DNA from: Hyphomicrobiales bacterium
GTDB taxonomy: Bacteria > Pseudomonadota > Alphaproteobacteria > Rhizobiales > Rhizobiaceae
Length of the DNA: 64,000 nt
Direction: 5' to 3'
Assembly: GCA_900470195.1 (NCBI GenBank)
Contig: UEIJ01000023.1
Coordinates: 248,001-312,000, forward strand
Both the position numbers and the translations under genes were made by a program. The notes under the pieces were generated by a model, which worked only from the letters and a program-made list of their open reading frames with translations, did no database searches and was not told where the DNA came from. Shown piece after piece: positions 45,743 through 53,892 of the stretch; the first letter of the stretch is position 1, and every line of letters starts with the position of its first letter.

Positions 45743-45840
45743 TAGAGCATTTCCAGCAAGAGTGTGAACGATTTTGCGTTCGGAAATGCGCAAAGCAATT
45801 AGTCAGAGCGGTTCCAACGACTTGCGTTAAAACCGCTCTA
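45743..45840. repeat. Dispersed intergenic repeat, copy A
   Basis: An imperfect inverted, palindromic intergenic element beginning TAGAGCATTTCCAGCAAGAG, with the core AGTGTGAACGATTTTGCGTT. It ends in a 9-bp stem AGAGCGGTT / AACCGCTCT (45805-45839). It resembles an abundant intergenic repeat of Brucellaceae and other Rhizobiales; a diverged relative lies at 62376-62430. It sits in the transcribed gap between the binding-protein and first permease genes, so it may act as an mRNA stabiliser or partial terminator. Confidence 0.65.
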
Positions 45841-45845
45841 TGCAG

Positions 45846-47165
45846 CTACTTGATGTAACCCGCTTGGGTCATGATCTGCTCGACCTGACGCTGCGCACCG
45901 TCGAGCGCCGCGTCCACACTCTGCTGACCGGCGACAGCCGAGGAAATCGCCTGACCGACCAGTGTGCCGATTGCCTGGAATTCAGGAATGGCTACAAACT
46001 GGATACCGGTATAAGGAACCGGGTCCTTGGTCGGCTTTGTCGGATCGGCGGATTCGATGGCTTTCAGCACCGTATCTGCGAAGGGAGCTGCCTTCTTGTA
46101 TTCTTCATTGGCATAGGTGGACTGGCGCGTACCCGGAGGAACGGCAACCCAGCCTTCAGACTTACCTACAAGCTCGACATACTCTTTCGACGTCGCCCAT
46201 TTCAGGAATGATTTTGCGGCTTCCGCCTTCTTGCTCGAGGCCGGGATTGCGAGGTTCCAGGACCACGCCCATGAGGACCCGTTCGGCGTTACCTCTACCG
46301 GCGCCTTGGTAAAGGCAACCTTGTCCGCAACCTGGCTTTGCTTCGGATCATAAATTCGACCAGCCGCGGAAGTGGCATCGATCCACATGGCGCAATGGCC
46401 GGTCGAGAAAAGCGCCTGATTTTCATTGAAACCGTTCGAGGTAATTCCGGGAGGGCCTGCTTCCTTCATCAGATCGACGTAGAAATTGATGGCCGTCTTC
46501 CACTCCGGCGAATTGATTTGCGGTTTCCAGTTTTCATCGAACCAACGGCCGCCAAATGTGTTCACAAGCGTGCCGAGGTAGGCCATGTTCTCGCCCCAGC
46601 CCGGCTTTCCGCGTAGGCAGAGCCCATATTGTTCCTTGGACTTGTCTGTGAGCTTGGTCGCGAAATCCTTGATTTCCGCATAGGTTGGCGCCTCGGGCAT
46701 CTTGAGGCCCGCCGCATCGAACAGATCCTTGCGATAAAGCGTAAACGAACTTTCCGCATAGAACGGAACGGCGTAGAGCTTGCCATCTACGGTCAGACCA
46801 GCGCGAACCGGCTTGATGAGATCGTCATAACCGTAATCATCGCCAAGATCGTCAACAGACAGAAGCCATCCGGCCTTGCCCCAGATCGGCGTTTCGTAGC
46901 CACCGATGGTCAGGATATCGAACTGGCCGCTCTTGGTAGCAATATCGGTCGTGACGCGCTGACGCAGCACGTTTTCCTCGAGCACTACCCAGTTAATTTT
47001 GTTGCCGCTCGCTTTCTCCCACTCCGGCGACAGTTTCTGCATGATGATCATGTCACCATTATTGACTGTAGCCACCGTGAGTTCCTCCGCCCACGCAGAT
47101 CCAGCCATAATTGCGACACCTGCAGCAGACGCAATAAGCCCTGCAACATAAGATTTGGTCCGCAT
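45846..47165 (-). CDS. smoE: Polyol-binding protein of ABC transporter (SmoE type)
   Basis: 439-residue periplasmic binding protein with signal MRTKSYVAGLIASAAGVAIM and cleavage near SAWAEEL. It is a CUT1 family 1 binding protein whose neighbours (two permeases, ATPase and sorbitol/mannitol dehydrogenases) match the smoEFGK system of Rhodobacter for sorbitol and mannitol. AAAGGAGGAG precedes ATG 47165. First gene of the operon, with a strong promoter and palindromic operator just upstream. Symbol by gene-order analogy. Confidence 0.85.
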   Translation of the reverse strand: MRTKSYVAGLIASAAGVAIMAGSAWAEELTVATVNNGDMIIMQKLSPEWEKASGNKINWVVLEENVLRQRVTTDIATKSGQFDILTIGGYETPIWGKAGWLLSVDDLGDDYGYDDLIKPVRAGLTVDGKLYAVPFYAESSFTLYRKDLFDAAGLKMPEAPTYAEIKDFATKLTDKSKEQYGLCLRGKPGWGENMAYLGTLVNTFGGRWFDENWKPQINSPEWKTAINFYVDLMKEAGPPGITSNGFNENQALFSTGHCAMWIDATSAAGRIYDPKQSQVADKVAFTKAPVEVTPNGSSWAWSWNLAIPASSKKAEAAKSFLKWATSKEYVELVGKSEGWVAVPPGTRQSTYANEEYKKAAPFADTVLKAIESADPTKPTKDPVPYTGIQFVAIPEFQAIGTLVGQAISSAVAGQQSVDAALDGAQRQVEQIMTQAGYIK

Positions 47166-47200
47166 TTCGTCTCCTCCTTTACGAATGCATAGCAAAATTC

Positions 47201-47244
47201 TTACATATGTAAAATTTATGGCGCGACGTTCCGTGGCTTGTCAA
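47201..47244 (-). promoter_or_regulatory. smoE promoter with palindromic operator TTACATATGTAA
   Basis: On the minus strand: TTGACA at 47244-47239, an 18-bp spacer and CATAAA at 47220-47215, then the 12-bp perfect palindrome TTACATATGTAA at 47212-47201, immediately at the expected transcription start. A repressor bound there would block initiation. The divergent LacI-family gene at 47626 is the likely regulator. Inference from pattern and position. Confidence 0.6.
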
Positions 47245-47625
47245 GCACGGTTTTCAATTTTGCGTTGCGAGGAGAAACGACCGCTATGTGAACAGTACCG
47301 AAGGCTGAAAACACGGACATTTCCACCTGACAAATTCACGAATTTCTGTTTTAGCACATATGGATAGTCCTGGCACCATTTTAGGCAAACACATTTGTCT
47401 GCTTGACGTTTTGCCCCGCCTTTGACAGTTTGACCGGACACCGCCTGATGGAAAATGAAGGCGAAGGGAGTTGGAGGAACGTCCTGAAATTATTGACGAA
47501 GCAGCGATCAGGACCAGAGACTGGCCTGAGAAATCAGCACGTTCCGATTTACATGGCCACTTCGCGAAAAACAGTCTTGCCGCATCCGGCAAGCCTACGA
47601 CGACTGACGAACAGGACATAGAGAC
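47245..47625. other. Intergenic region upstream of the smo regulator
   Basis: About 380 bp before the LacI-type gene. It contains a half-site-like CACATATGG at 47356-47364 that resembles the smoE operator. No supported gene; the short open frames crossing it lack ribosome sites and homology that I recognise. Confidence 0.4.
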
Positions 47626-48666
47626 GTGCGCAAGACGATACGCACCATGGAAGATTTCTCCGAATTCGTGGGGCTTTCGCGTCCGACGGTGTCGAAATAT
47701 TTCAGTGATCCGTCGTCCGTCCGGCCCAAGACACGGGAACTGATAGAAGCGGCGATCAGGCAATCCGGCTTTCGACCAAATCTTTTCGCAGTGAACCTCA
47801 ATCGGCGTCGCACGACAATTTTGGGTATAATTATTCCCAACCAGCTTGACCATTTCTACATGGCGATGACGAAACGGTTGCAATCGCTCGCGGAACAACG
47901 CGGCTATCTGGCAATTGTTCTATCTTCGGATGGCAAGCCCGAACTTGAGAAGCAGGCCATCGAAACCCTGCGCTCTCTCAATGTCGCCGGCGCCATTATT
48001 GCGCCACTCGGCGAAGCATCGCAACATTCAACGCTGGCGCGTCTCGCCGAAGACGTTCCGATTGTCTATGTCGACTCTCCACTTGACAGTACGTCACCTT
48101 TTGTCGGGACAGACAATCTCAAATCCTTTCATCTGATTGTCGATTACCTGTGCCGCTCGGGCAGTGAGCCATGTTATTTTTCCATGCCAATGGTCAACAA
48201 CAATGCAATCACGCGACAGGAAGCCTATCGTCTGGCAATGGAAAAGCTCGGTTATGAGCCGCGCATCATCGATCTTGAACAAAGCCGCAGCTGGGATTTC
48301 GAACGTTATGCCTTCGACCAAACCGCGCGAATTCTGCGTGAAAAGGGACGGCTGCCCACGAGCACTGTTCTTTGTTCAAACGACCGCATCGCTTTTGGCG
48401 TAACCGGCGCACTTTGGCAGGCCGGTCTCAAAATTGGCAGGCTCAAGGATTGTGATGTTCGTGTCGCGGGTCACGATAACAATCCCCTCTCAGAATATAC
48501 GTGTCCCCCGCTCACAACCGTCGCGCAGGATTATAACGAGATTGGACGTCTGGCGATCGAACTCTTGTTCCGGACGCTGGGGGAAACGACAGATGACCGG
48601 CTGGAACTGCCCGAAACCCAGCGCATCCTGCTGAATGCAGAAATCAAACTCCGCATGAGCGCATGA
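47626..48666 (+). CDS. LacI-family transcriptional regulator of the polyol operon
   Basis: 346 residues. The N-terminal HTH is slightly unusual (IRTMEDFSEFVGLSRPTVSKYFSDPSSVRPKTRELI) but is followed by the LacI hinge (SGFRPNLFAVNLNRRRTTILGIIIP) and a sugar-binding periplasmic-type domain. It is read from GTG 47626. Divergent from smoE, so it probably controls the polyol genes through the palindrome at 47201. It ends in a shared terminator with the efe operon. Confidence 0.88.
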   Translation: MRKTIRTMEDFSEFVGLSRPTVSKYFSDPSSVRPKTRELIEAAIRQSGFRPNLFAVNLNRRRTTILGIIIPNQLDHFYMAMTKRLQSLAEQRGYLAIVLSSDGKPELEKQAIETLRSLNVAGAIIAPLGEASQHSTLARLAEDVPIVYVDSPLDSTSPFVGTDNLKSFHLIVDYLCRSGSEPCYFSMPMVNNNAITRQEAYRLAMEKLGYEPRIIDLEQSRSWDFERYAFDQTARILREKGRLPTSTVLCSNDRIAFGVTGALWQAGLKIGRLKDCDVRVAGHDNNPLSEYTCPPLTTVAQDYNEIGRLAIELLFRTLGETTDDRLELPETQRILLNAEIKLRMSA

Positions 48667-48690
48667 AAATGGCGGGTTGCCCCGCCATTT
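48667..48690. terminator. Bidirectional terminator (LacI regulator / second efeO)
   Basis: Perfect stem AAATGGCGGG / CCCGCCATTT with a TTGC loop, directly after the regulator stop and 13 bp before the convergent efeO-like stop, with T-rich flanks. Confidence 0.8.
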
Positions 48691-48703
48691 CAATTTTCGT
48701 TTC

Positions 48704-49531
48704 TCAATTCAAACCGAGCGTGCCGCGCAGGGTGGAGAGATCTTCGGCGAGCGTCGTTACCGGCCCGGCGAGCGCCTTGCGATCATCTTCCGACAGCTTG
48801 TCGTAGGCCTCGTAACCGTCGCCCTTCTTATACTTGGCAAGGATGTCGTCGACCGTCTTGAAGTTGGCTTCCACCTTCTTCACCAGGTCCGGATTTTCCT
48901 TTTCCAGCAAAGGCTTGAAGAGCTCGACGATCTTCTGTGCGCCGTCGACGTTGGCCTTAAAGTCCCAAAGGTCGGTGTGGCTGTAACGATCTTCCTCGCC
49001 GGAAATCTTGGTTGCGGCCACTTCTTCAAGCAGAGCGGCAGCGCCACCAACCACCTTTTCCGGCGGTACAGTGAGGTCTTTTACGCGCTTCTGGAGTTCC
49101 AGTACATCTGCGTATAGCTTGTCGGCAATCGGCCCAAGCCCCTCGGTCGAATTCTGAGCGAACACGCCGTATTCGATACGGTGGAACCCTGTGAAATCTT
49201 CCGATTTTTCCCCGTTTTCATGATCATCTGCGCGGCTGTCGATGGATGCGTCAAGATCGGCGAAGAGTTCGGCAATCGGTTCGATCTTTTCGTAAGAAAC
49301 GCGGGTAGAGGGATAAAGCTCCTTGGCCTTCTCCAAATCGCCTGCCTTGACCGCATCGGTGAAAGCCTTGGTGTCTTTTACCAGAATGTCGAGGTTTTCC
49401 TGCACGTAGACTTTGTAGTCAGCGATCGGCTGAACGAGGTCCAGCGGTGAAACTTCGGCCTTCGCTGCGCCGAAGCTGAGCGTAAGGGCAACGGCACACG
49501 CCGATGCAAGCAATGGCAGATGGTATCTCAT
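48704..49531 (-). CDS. EfeO-like imelysin-domain lipoprotein-free periplasmic protein (EfeM type)
   Basis: 275 residues with a signal peptide ([25 protein letters not shown]) and the EfeO M75/imelysin-type four-helix domain. It has no N-terminal cupredoxin domain. The characteristic HxxE-like motif [10 protein letters not shown] is retained. GGAGAGG precedes ATG 49531. Last gene of the efeU-efeO-efeB operon, making it a second, shorter EfeO. It is probably an extra periplasmic iron-binding component; no Cys for lipidation follows the signal. Confidence 0.85.
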   Translation of the reverse strand: MRYHLPLLASACAVALTLSFGAAKAEVSPLDLVQPIADYKVYVQENLDILVKDTKAFTDAVKAGDLEKAKELYPSTRVSYEKIEPIAELFADLDASIDSRADDHENGEKSEDFTGFHRIEYGVFAQNSTEGLGPIADKLYADVLELQKRVKDLTVPPEKVVGGAAALLEEVAATKISGEEDRYSHTDLWDFKANVDGAQKIVELFKPLLEKENPDLVKKVEANFKTVDDILAKYKKGDGYEAYDKLSEDDRKALAGPVTTLAEDLSTLRGTLGLN

Positions 49532-49599
49532 ATTTTGCCTCTCCACGTGGGGCGCACTCTGAAAAATGCGCGTAAACTCAAAATGTTATGATAGATTCC

Positions 49600-50934
49600 T
49601 CACCCGCGAGCATTTTGTGGGCCGCTGGCCTCCAAAAGTGCGCGTGCGTAGTAGTCCTTGTGATCATGAACACCCGGCAGCGCGAAGAAATACCCGCCGC
49701 CAATCGGCTTCAGATATTCTTCCAACGGCTCGCCGTTGAGTCGGTTCTGAACCGTGATGAAACCCTTCTCCAGATCGGCCTGATAGGCGATGAAGAGCAA
49801 CCCCATATCAAGCTGGCCTGATTTGCTGACGCCGTTGGAATAGTTGAACGGACGGCGCAGAATGAGATGCTGCTCGGCATTTGCATCGCGCGGATTTGCC
49901 AAACGGATATGTGAGTCGAGCGGCGTGATTTTGCCGTCGGCGTCCTTCGCGTAATTGGGGACGTCGGTCTCGATTTTTCCGTCGAATGGCGCTCCGCTAT
50001 CCTTGCGACGTCCGAAAATGGCTTCCTGTTCCTGTAGCGGCGTACGGTCCCAACGCTCGACGAAATTGCGAATGATGCGCACGGCCATGTAGCTGCCGTT
50101 GGTCGCCCAATCCGGCTCTGCGTTTTTCTCCCCCACCCAAACGACGCGGTTCATCAATGCTTCGTCGGAGGAATCCGGATTGGCTGAACCGTCGCGAAAA
50201 CCCAGGAAATTCCGCGCGCTTTCTTTCGCCTTTGGCGAATGCGGGGGCTGCACCGGAACCGTTCCTTCCTGCTTCCAGCGCACCATCAAAAGATCGGGCA
50301 TGTTCTTCATGATGTCGCGTAGCGCATGAATGTTCGTGTCCGGCGTATTCGAGCAGAACTGAATTACAATGTCCCCGTGGCAGATGTCCTTTTGCAGGGC
50401 GTCGTTAGGGAAAGCTGTCATGCGTTGCAGAAGTTTCGGCTTCAATGGCTTCAAGCCGAAACGGTCATCGAACAATGAAGAGCCAAGCGCAACCGTAATG
50501 GTGAGATTGTCGGGTGTGACGACCGGACCGAGAATGCCGGAATCCGACGGCGGAAATTTCGCATCGAGTTCCGGTGGAGTCCCGCCCTTCATCAAAAATT
50601 CTGCTCTCTCGGTGAGCAGCCTGAACATCCGCTCGAGTTCGGCACGGTCGCGTGCCAGCACATCGAAAGAGGCGACGAGACCGGCGGCGGGACGCGGCGT
50701 GACGATGCCGGGCTGGTGCTTTCCGTAAAAAGGCTGGCTTTCGTGAAGCTTCTCACTTTCCGGCGCATTGGTCACATTTTCGGAGGAAAGTGCTTGTGCA
50801 GACTGAGGCGCGAGAACACCTGCGACGGCGCCCGCGACACCGGTGGCTCCGGCGCCAAGCAACAATGCGCGTCGACCAGCGGAAACGGGATCTTCAGTGG
50901 CAATCTTATCGGCTTTTAAAAATTTCTTGATCAT
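49600..50934 (-). CDS. efeB: Deferrochelatase/peroxidase EfeB (Dyp-type, Tat-exported)
   Basis: 444 residues. A Tat signal ([14 protein letters not shown]) directs a folded haem protein to the periplasm. The Dyp-peroxidase motif GFRDGS is present, with the proximal His expected in the C-terminal half ([20 protein letters not shown]). It oxidises Fe2+ or extracts iron from haem for the EfeUO importer. ATG 50934 overlaps the efeO stop as TGATG, implying translational coupling. Confidence 0.94.
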   Translation of the reverse strand: MIKKFLKADKIATEDPVSAGRRALLLGAGATGVAGAVAGVLAPQSAQALSSENVTNAPESEKLHESQPFYGKHQPGIVTPRPAAGLVASFDVLARDRAELERMFRLLTERAEFLMKGGTPPELDAKFPPSDSGILGPVVTPDNLTITVALGSSLFDDRFGLKPLKPKLLQRMTAFPNDALQKDICHGDIVIQFCSNTPDTNIHALRDIMKNMPDLLMVRWKQEGTVPVQPPHSPKAKESARNFLGFRDGSANPDSSDEALMNRVVWVGEKNAEPDWATNGSYMAVRIIRNFVERWDRTPLQEQEAIFGRRKDSGAPFDGKIETDVPNYAKDADGKITPLDSHIRLANPRDANAEQHLILRRPFNYSNGVSKSGQLDMGLLFIAYQADLEKGFITVQNRLNGEPLEEYLKPIGGGYFFALPGVHDHKDYYARALLEASGPQNARG

Positions 50935-52124
50935 CAATTTACCCCAAGCTGATCGCGGAGTTTCGTAAATTGTGCGGCGAGTGCGGTCACGCCTTCCTTT
51001 ATTTTCGCCTTCTCATCAGACGACAGAGCGTCATATGCCTTGTAACCATTGCCTTCTGCACGTGCATCAAGCATTGCCTTGATCGAGGTTGCATCCGTGT
51101 CGAGGTCTTCGAATGCCTTCTGTTCAGCTTTCTCGACAATGGGACGCATAACATCGACAGTCTTCCGGGAGCCTTCGAGAAGGCCGGATAAAGCTTGCAG
51201 GTCGGTATGTGCATAGCGGTCTTCACCGGCATCCGACGCAGTCGAAGCAAAACGATTCAGTGCGGAAGCAGCCCCGGCCATCATGCGGTCCGGGGAAATG
51301 CGCAGTCCGCGAAGGCGTTCTTTCAGTGCTGTGGCATCCTGCTCAAGCTTGCCCGCAACAGGCTCCAGTCCGTCGACAGACTTCTGTTCGAACAGACCAT
51401 ATTCGATGCGGTGCAAACCACCGAAGCTTGCGTCCTGCTCACGCTTTTCAAAATAATCGGCACGAGCATTGATGGCTGTATCGAGATCAGAAAAAGCTTC
51501 CGCGACGGGTGCGATGCGTGCATAGGCTGCGCGCGCCGGAGCATAGGCGGTTTGCGCAGCTTCCAGATTCCCGCTTGATATTGCCGCGGAAAGCGTCGCA
51601 ACAGCTTTCTGGAATCCTGCAACCTCAGTGGTCAGATAGATCTGATACTCGGCCAATGCACCGATGAAAGCTGTAAGTGGCAGTTTGCCCTTTTCCGCCT
51701 CGCTTGCAGCGGTCGCAGTTACTGTCAGCTTGCCGCGAGGGTTGGATAGAAGCCCGCAGGTAATCTGGTATTCACCTGGCGCCAGCTTGGCCGTGATAGT
51801 CTGCTTGAAGCCCGGCGCAATATTTTCGCGCTCTTCAAGAACCATAACCCCATCAAGGATTTCCCACTCGACGGTGCGATCCGAATTGTTGACGATTTCG
51901 AATATTGAACGGCCAGCCGGGACGGTCAATTCGTTCGGCTCACAGCTTTTTGCATTAATTGCCACTTGTATTTTGTCACCGACATCAGCGTGACGTGCTT
52001 TATCCGATACACGGGATGCATAATAAAACGCTGCGCCAGCAGCGAGCAACAACAGTACAGCGAAGGCCAGTCCTATGCGGACCAGATTGCGCGACATCGG
52101 TTCTGTAGGCTTCGGGTTCGTCAT
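50934..52124 (-). CDS. efeO: Iron-uptake protein EfeO with cupredoxin and imelysin domains
   Basis: 396 residues. An N-terminal membrane segment (residues about 13-32) is followed by a cupredoxin domain (residues about 45-135, [21 protein letters not shown]) and the imelysin/M75 domain with [11 protein letters not shown]. It delivers Fe2+/Fe3+ to EfeU. It starts 11 bp after the efeU stop and its stop overlaps the efeB start by 1 nt. Confidence 0.94.
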   Translation of the reverse strand: MTNPKPTEPMSRNLVRIGLAFAVLLLLAAGAAFYYASRVSDKARHADVGDKIQVAINAKSCEPNELTVPAGRSIFEIVNNSDRTVEWEILDGVMVLEERENIAPGFKQTITAKLAPGEYQITCGLLSNPRGKLTVTATAASEAEKGKLPLTAFIGALAEYQIYLTTEVAGFQKAVATLSAAISSGNLEAAQTAYAPARAAYARIAPVAEAFSDLDTAINARADYFEKREQDASFGGLHRIEYGLFEQKSVDGLEPVAGKLEQDATALKERLRGLRISPDRMMAGAASALNRFASTASDAGEDRYAHTDLQALSGLLEGSRKTVDVMRPIVEKAEQKAFEDLDTDATSIKAMLDARAEGNGYKAYDALSSDEKAKIKEGVTALAAQFTKLRDQLGVN

Positions 52125-52135
52125 AAAAATCTCTT

Positions 52136-52978
52136 TTATTGTGCGCTTGTCTTGATCTGACCTGCCGCCGCTGATGCGCTTGCCGGCATAAGAAACAGAA
52201 TGAGTGCCGGAACGAGGAAAGCCACATAGGCGACCACTTCGCTGACAGTCGGCGTTGCGATGTATCCGAAAACACCAGCCAGAACCGAACCAAGCGTGCT
52301 GTCGAGTGGGAGAATGTCGCTCGCATCGAAAACGACTGTCTGGAAATGGTTCCAGATACCAGCCTCATGCAGCGCCATGACAGAATTGGCCAGAATGCCC
52401 GCCGCGATGATCAGAATGAAAACACCGGTCCAGCGAAAGAAGCGACGAAGGTTCAACTTCAAGCCGCCCTTAAAGATACCGTATCCAACTGCGGCCGCGA
52501 GCAACACACCAAGCAGCGCGCCAAGCGGAGCAGCAGGCCCCTCGCTCTGCTGGAAAGCAGCCAGCAAAAAGAAGACGGATTCAAGTCCTTCCCGCGCCAC
52601 CGCGAAGAAAACCATAAGAATGAGGCCAAAGCCCTTATGCGTGGGGGTTTGAAATGCTGCGTCGATGGAGTGATGCAGTTCCGCCTTGATAGAGCGCGCA
52701 GCTTTGCGCATCCAGAACACCATCGATGTCAGCACGAAAACTGCAATCAGGCCAATAGTGGCTTCAAAAAGCTCCTGTGCCTTCTGAGGGAACTCTGCAC
52801 TGAGAAGCTGCAGAATCGCACCAACGGTGAGCGACATGGCCAGAGCCAGCAGAATGCCGATCCAGACCACAGGCATCCAGGCACTTCGTCCGGTCTGATG
52901 AAGGTAACTGGCTATAATGCCGACGATAAGCGCAGCTTCCACGCCTTCGCGGAACATGATTAGAAAAGGTACAAGCAT
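52136..52978 (-). CDS. efeU: Iron permease EfeU (FTR1 family)
   Basis: 280-residue, seven-helix inner-membrane permease. The two RExxE iron motifs are FREGVEAALIVG (residue about 9) and AREGLESVFFL (about 129). It takes up iron supplied by EfeO. First gene of the four-gene efe operon, with an ICE-type Irr box about 146 bp upstream. Confidence 0.95.
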   Translation of the reverse strand: MLVPFLIMFREGVEAALIVGIIASYLHQTGRSAWMPVVWIGILLALAMSLTVGAILQLLSAEFPQKAQELFEATIGLIAVFVLTSMVFWMRKAARSIKAELHHSIDAAFQTPTHKGFGLILMVFFAVAREGLESVFFLLAAFQQSEGPAAPLGALLGVLLAAAVGYGIFKGGLKLNLRRFFRWTGVFILIIAAGILANSVMALHEAGIWNHFQTVVFDASDILPLDSTLGSVLAGVFGYIATPTVSEVVAYVAFLVPALILFLMPASASAAAGQIKTSAQ

Positions 52979-53611
52979 TCCGACTATCCAAAAGACAGAG
53001 AAATCGGCCTGCCCCTTGGTCGCTTCTCTTTAAGCCCGGCACGAAGCCTTCGTCATTTGGTCATCTTTTATATCCGCCCCGCCAGCGCTGCAAGCTAAAT
53101 GAAGTTGACCAACGCAGGAATGTTTTAGAATTGTTCTAATCATTTCAGAAACTTATATGCGCGAGCGATGGATGATAATCTAATAATCCGGCGATGAATG
53201 CATAAGTCCTTGAAAAACCACTGACGCTGAACCCTGCGCCGCGATCTGGATTCAACCGCCCAAGCAAACCTTTGAGAACTAAGATCGGGTAACCGCCTAC
53301 AAAGCGTATCTCTTGCAATCGCGGATAGCTGGTGCGCCCACGTCACTCGCATCAAGAAACAGAGTGATGAGGCCACGCCGTATCAAAGATGAACGCGACA
53401 AACTTCAGAATCCGACTTTGAGTCTCAGGTGCTCGTACTGCAACGGAAGATTGTTTCGATTTGGAGCACGGCCCCGCCCTCAAGGAACATAAATTTTGAC
53501 CAATAAGCAGTTAGACACGGTCAAAATTGGAAAAGTTTCAGAATTTTCCGAAATGGTCAAAAATTTCTTGTTTCAGGGGTTGAAGATTGGAGCAAGCTGA
53601 TACATATCACA
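52979..53611. other. Intergenic region upstream of efeU
   Basis: About 630 bp. It contains the efeU promoter region (a TATAAA-like element at 53072-53067 on the minus strand) and the ICE box at 53124-53140, and leads to the small RNA at 53612. The 78-codon minus-strand open frame at 53140-53376 has no ribosome site or recognisable product and is not called. Confidence 0.5.
53124..53140. promoter_or_regulatory. ICE motif / Irr box upstream of efeU
   Basis: TTTAGAATTGTTCTAAT matches the rhizobial iron-control element TTTAGAA-N3-TTCTAAA bound by Irr, with only the last base different. It lies about 146 bp before efeU, upstream of the likely -35, a position more typical of activation than repression. 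Irr is known to act either way depending on site position. Confidence 0.8.
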
Positions 53612-53724
53612 GTCACTTACCGCTGTGCCTCCTCCCATTGCGCGCGGTAAGTGTTCCCCTCTGGAGGTTTGCCTATAAGGCACCTTCATAACTTAGCCGG
53701 ACTTCCAAGTCCGGCTCTTTTTTT
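53612..53724 (+). ncRNA. Small RNA with anti-Shine-Dalgarno hairpin loop (orphan copy)
   Basis: A perfect 10-bp stem CACTTACCGC (53614-53623) / GCGGTAAGTG (53644-53653) presents CCTCCTCCC (53628-53636) in its loop. A small central hairpin around GCCTATAAGGC follows. The intrinsic terminator is AGCCGGACTT / AAGTCCGGCT (53695-53716) with a run of seven T. No open reading frame explains it. The loop could pair with mRNA ribosome sites (GGGAGGAGG-like). Similar to the alpha-r14/CcsR type by motif, but no DUF1127 gene is beside it. Confidence 0.8.
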
Positions 53725-53840
53725 ATCTGCATTCTGGTTGTCGCTTGTTTCATTGAAAACGTGGCCGGCACGATACGGCAGTCTCATTGCCCAATTAACT
53801 GAAGTCTGGTTGATCAAGGGTCGGTATTTATCCGCCACAC

Positions 53841-53866
53841 AAAAAAGCGCCGCGTTTCCGCGGCGC
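53841..53866 (-). terminator. Intrinsic terminator of gcv operon
   Basis: Perfect stem GCGCCGCG / CGCGGCGC with a TTTC loop. On the minus strand it is followed by TTTTTT. It lies 27 bp past the gcvP stop. Confidence 0.9.
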
Positions 53867-53892
53867 CCTCTATCGACAAATATGCCTTCAAC

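Noticed and set aside
53140..53376. A 78-codon minus-strand open frame upstream of efeU
   Set aside because: It ends next to the ICE box, has no ribosome site and no recognisable sequence; more likely regulatory space.
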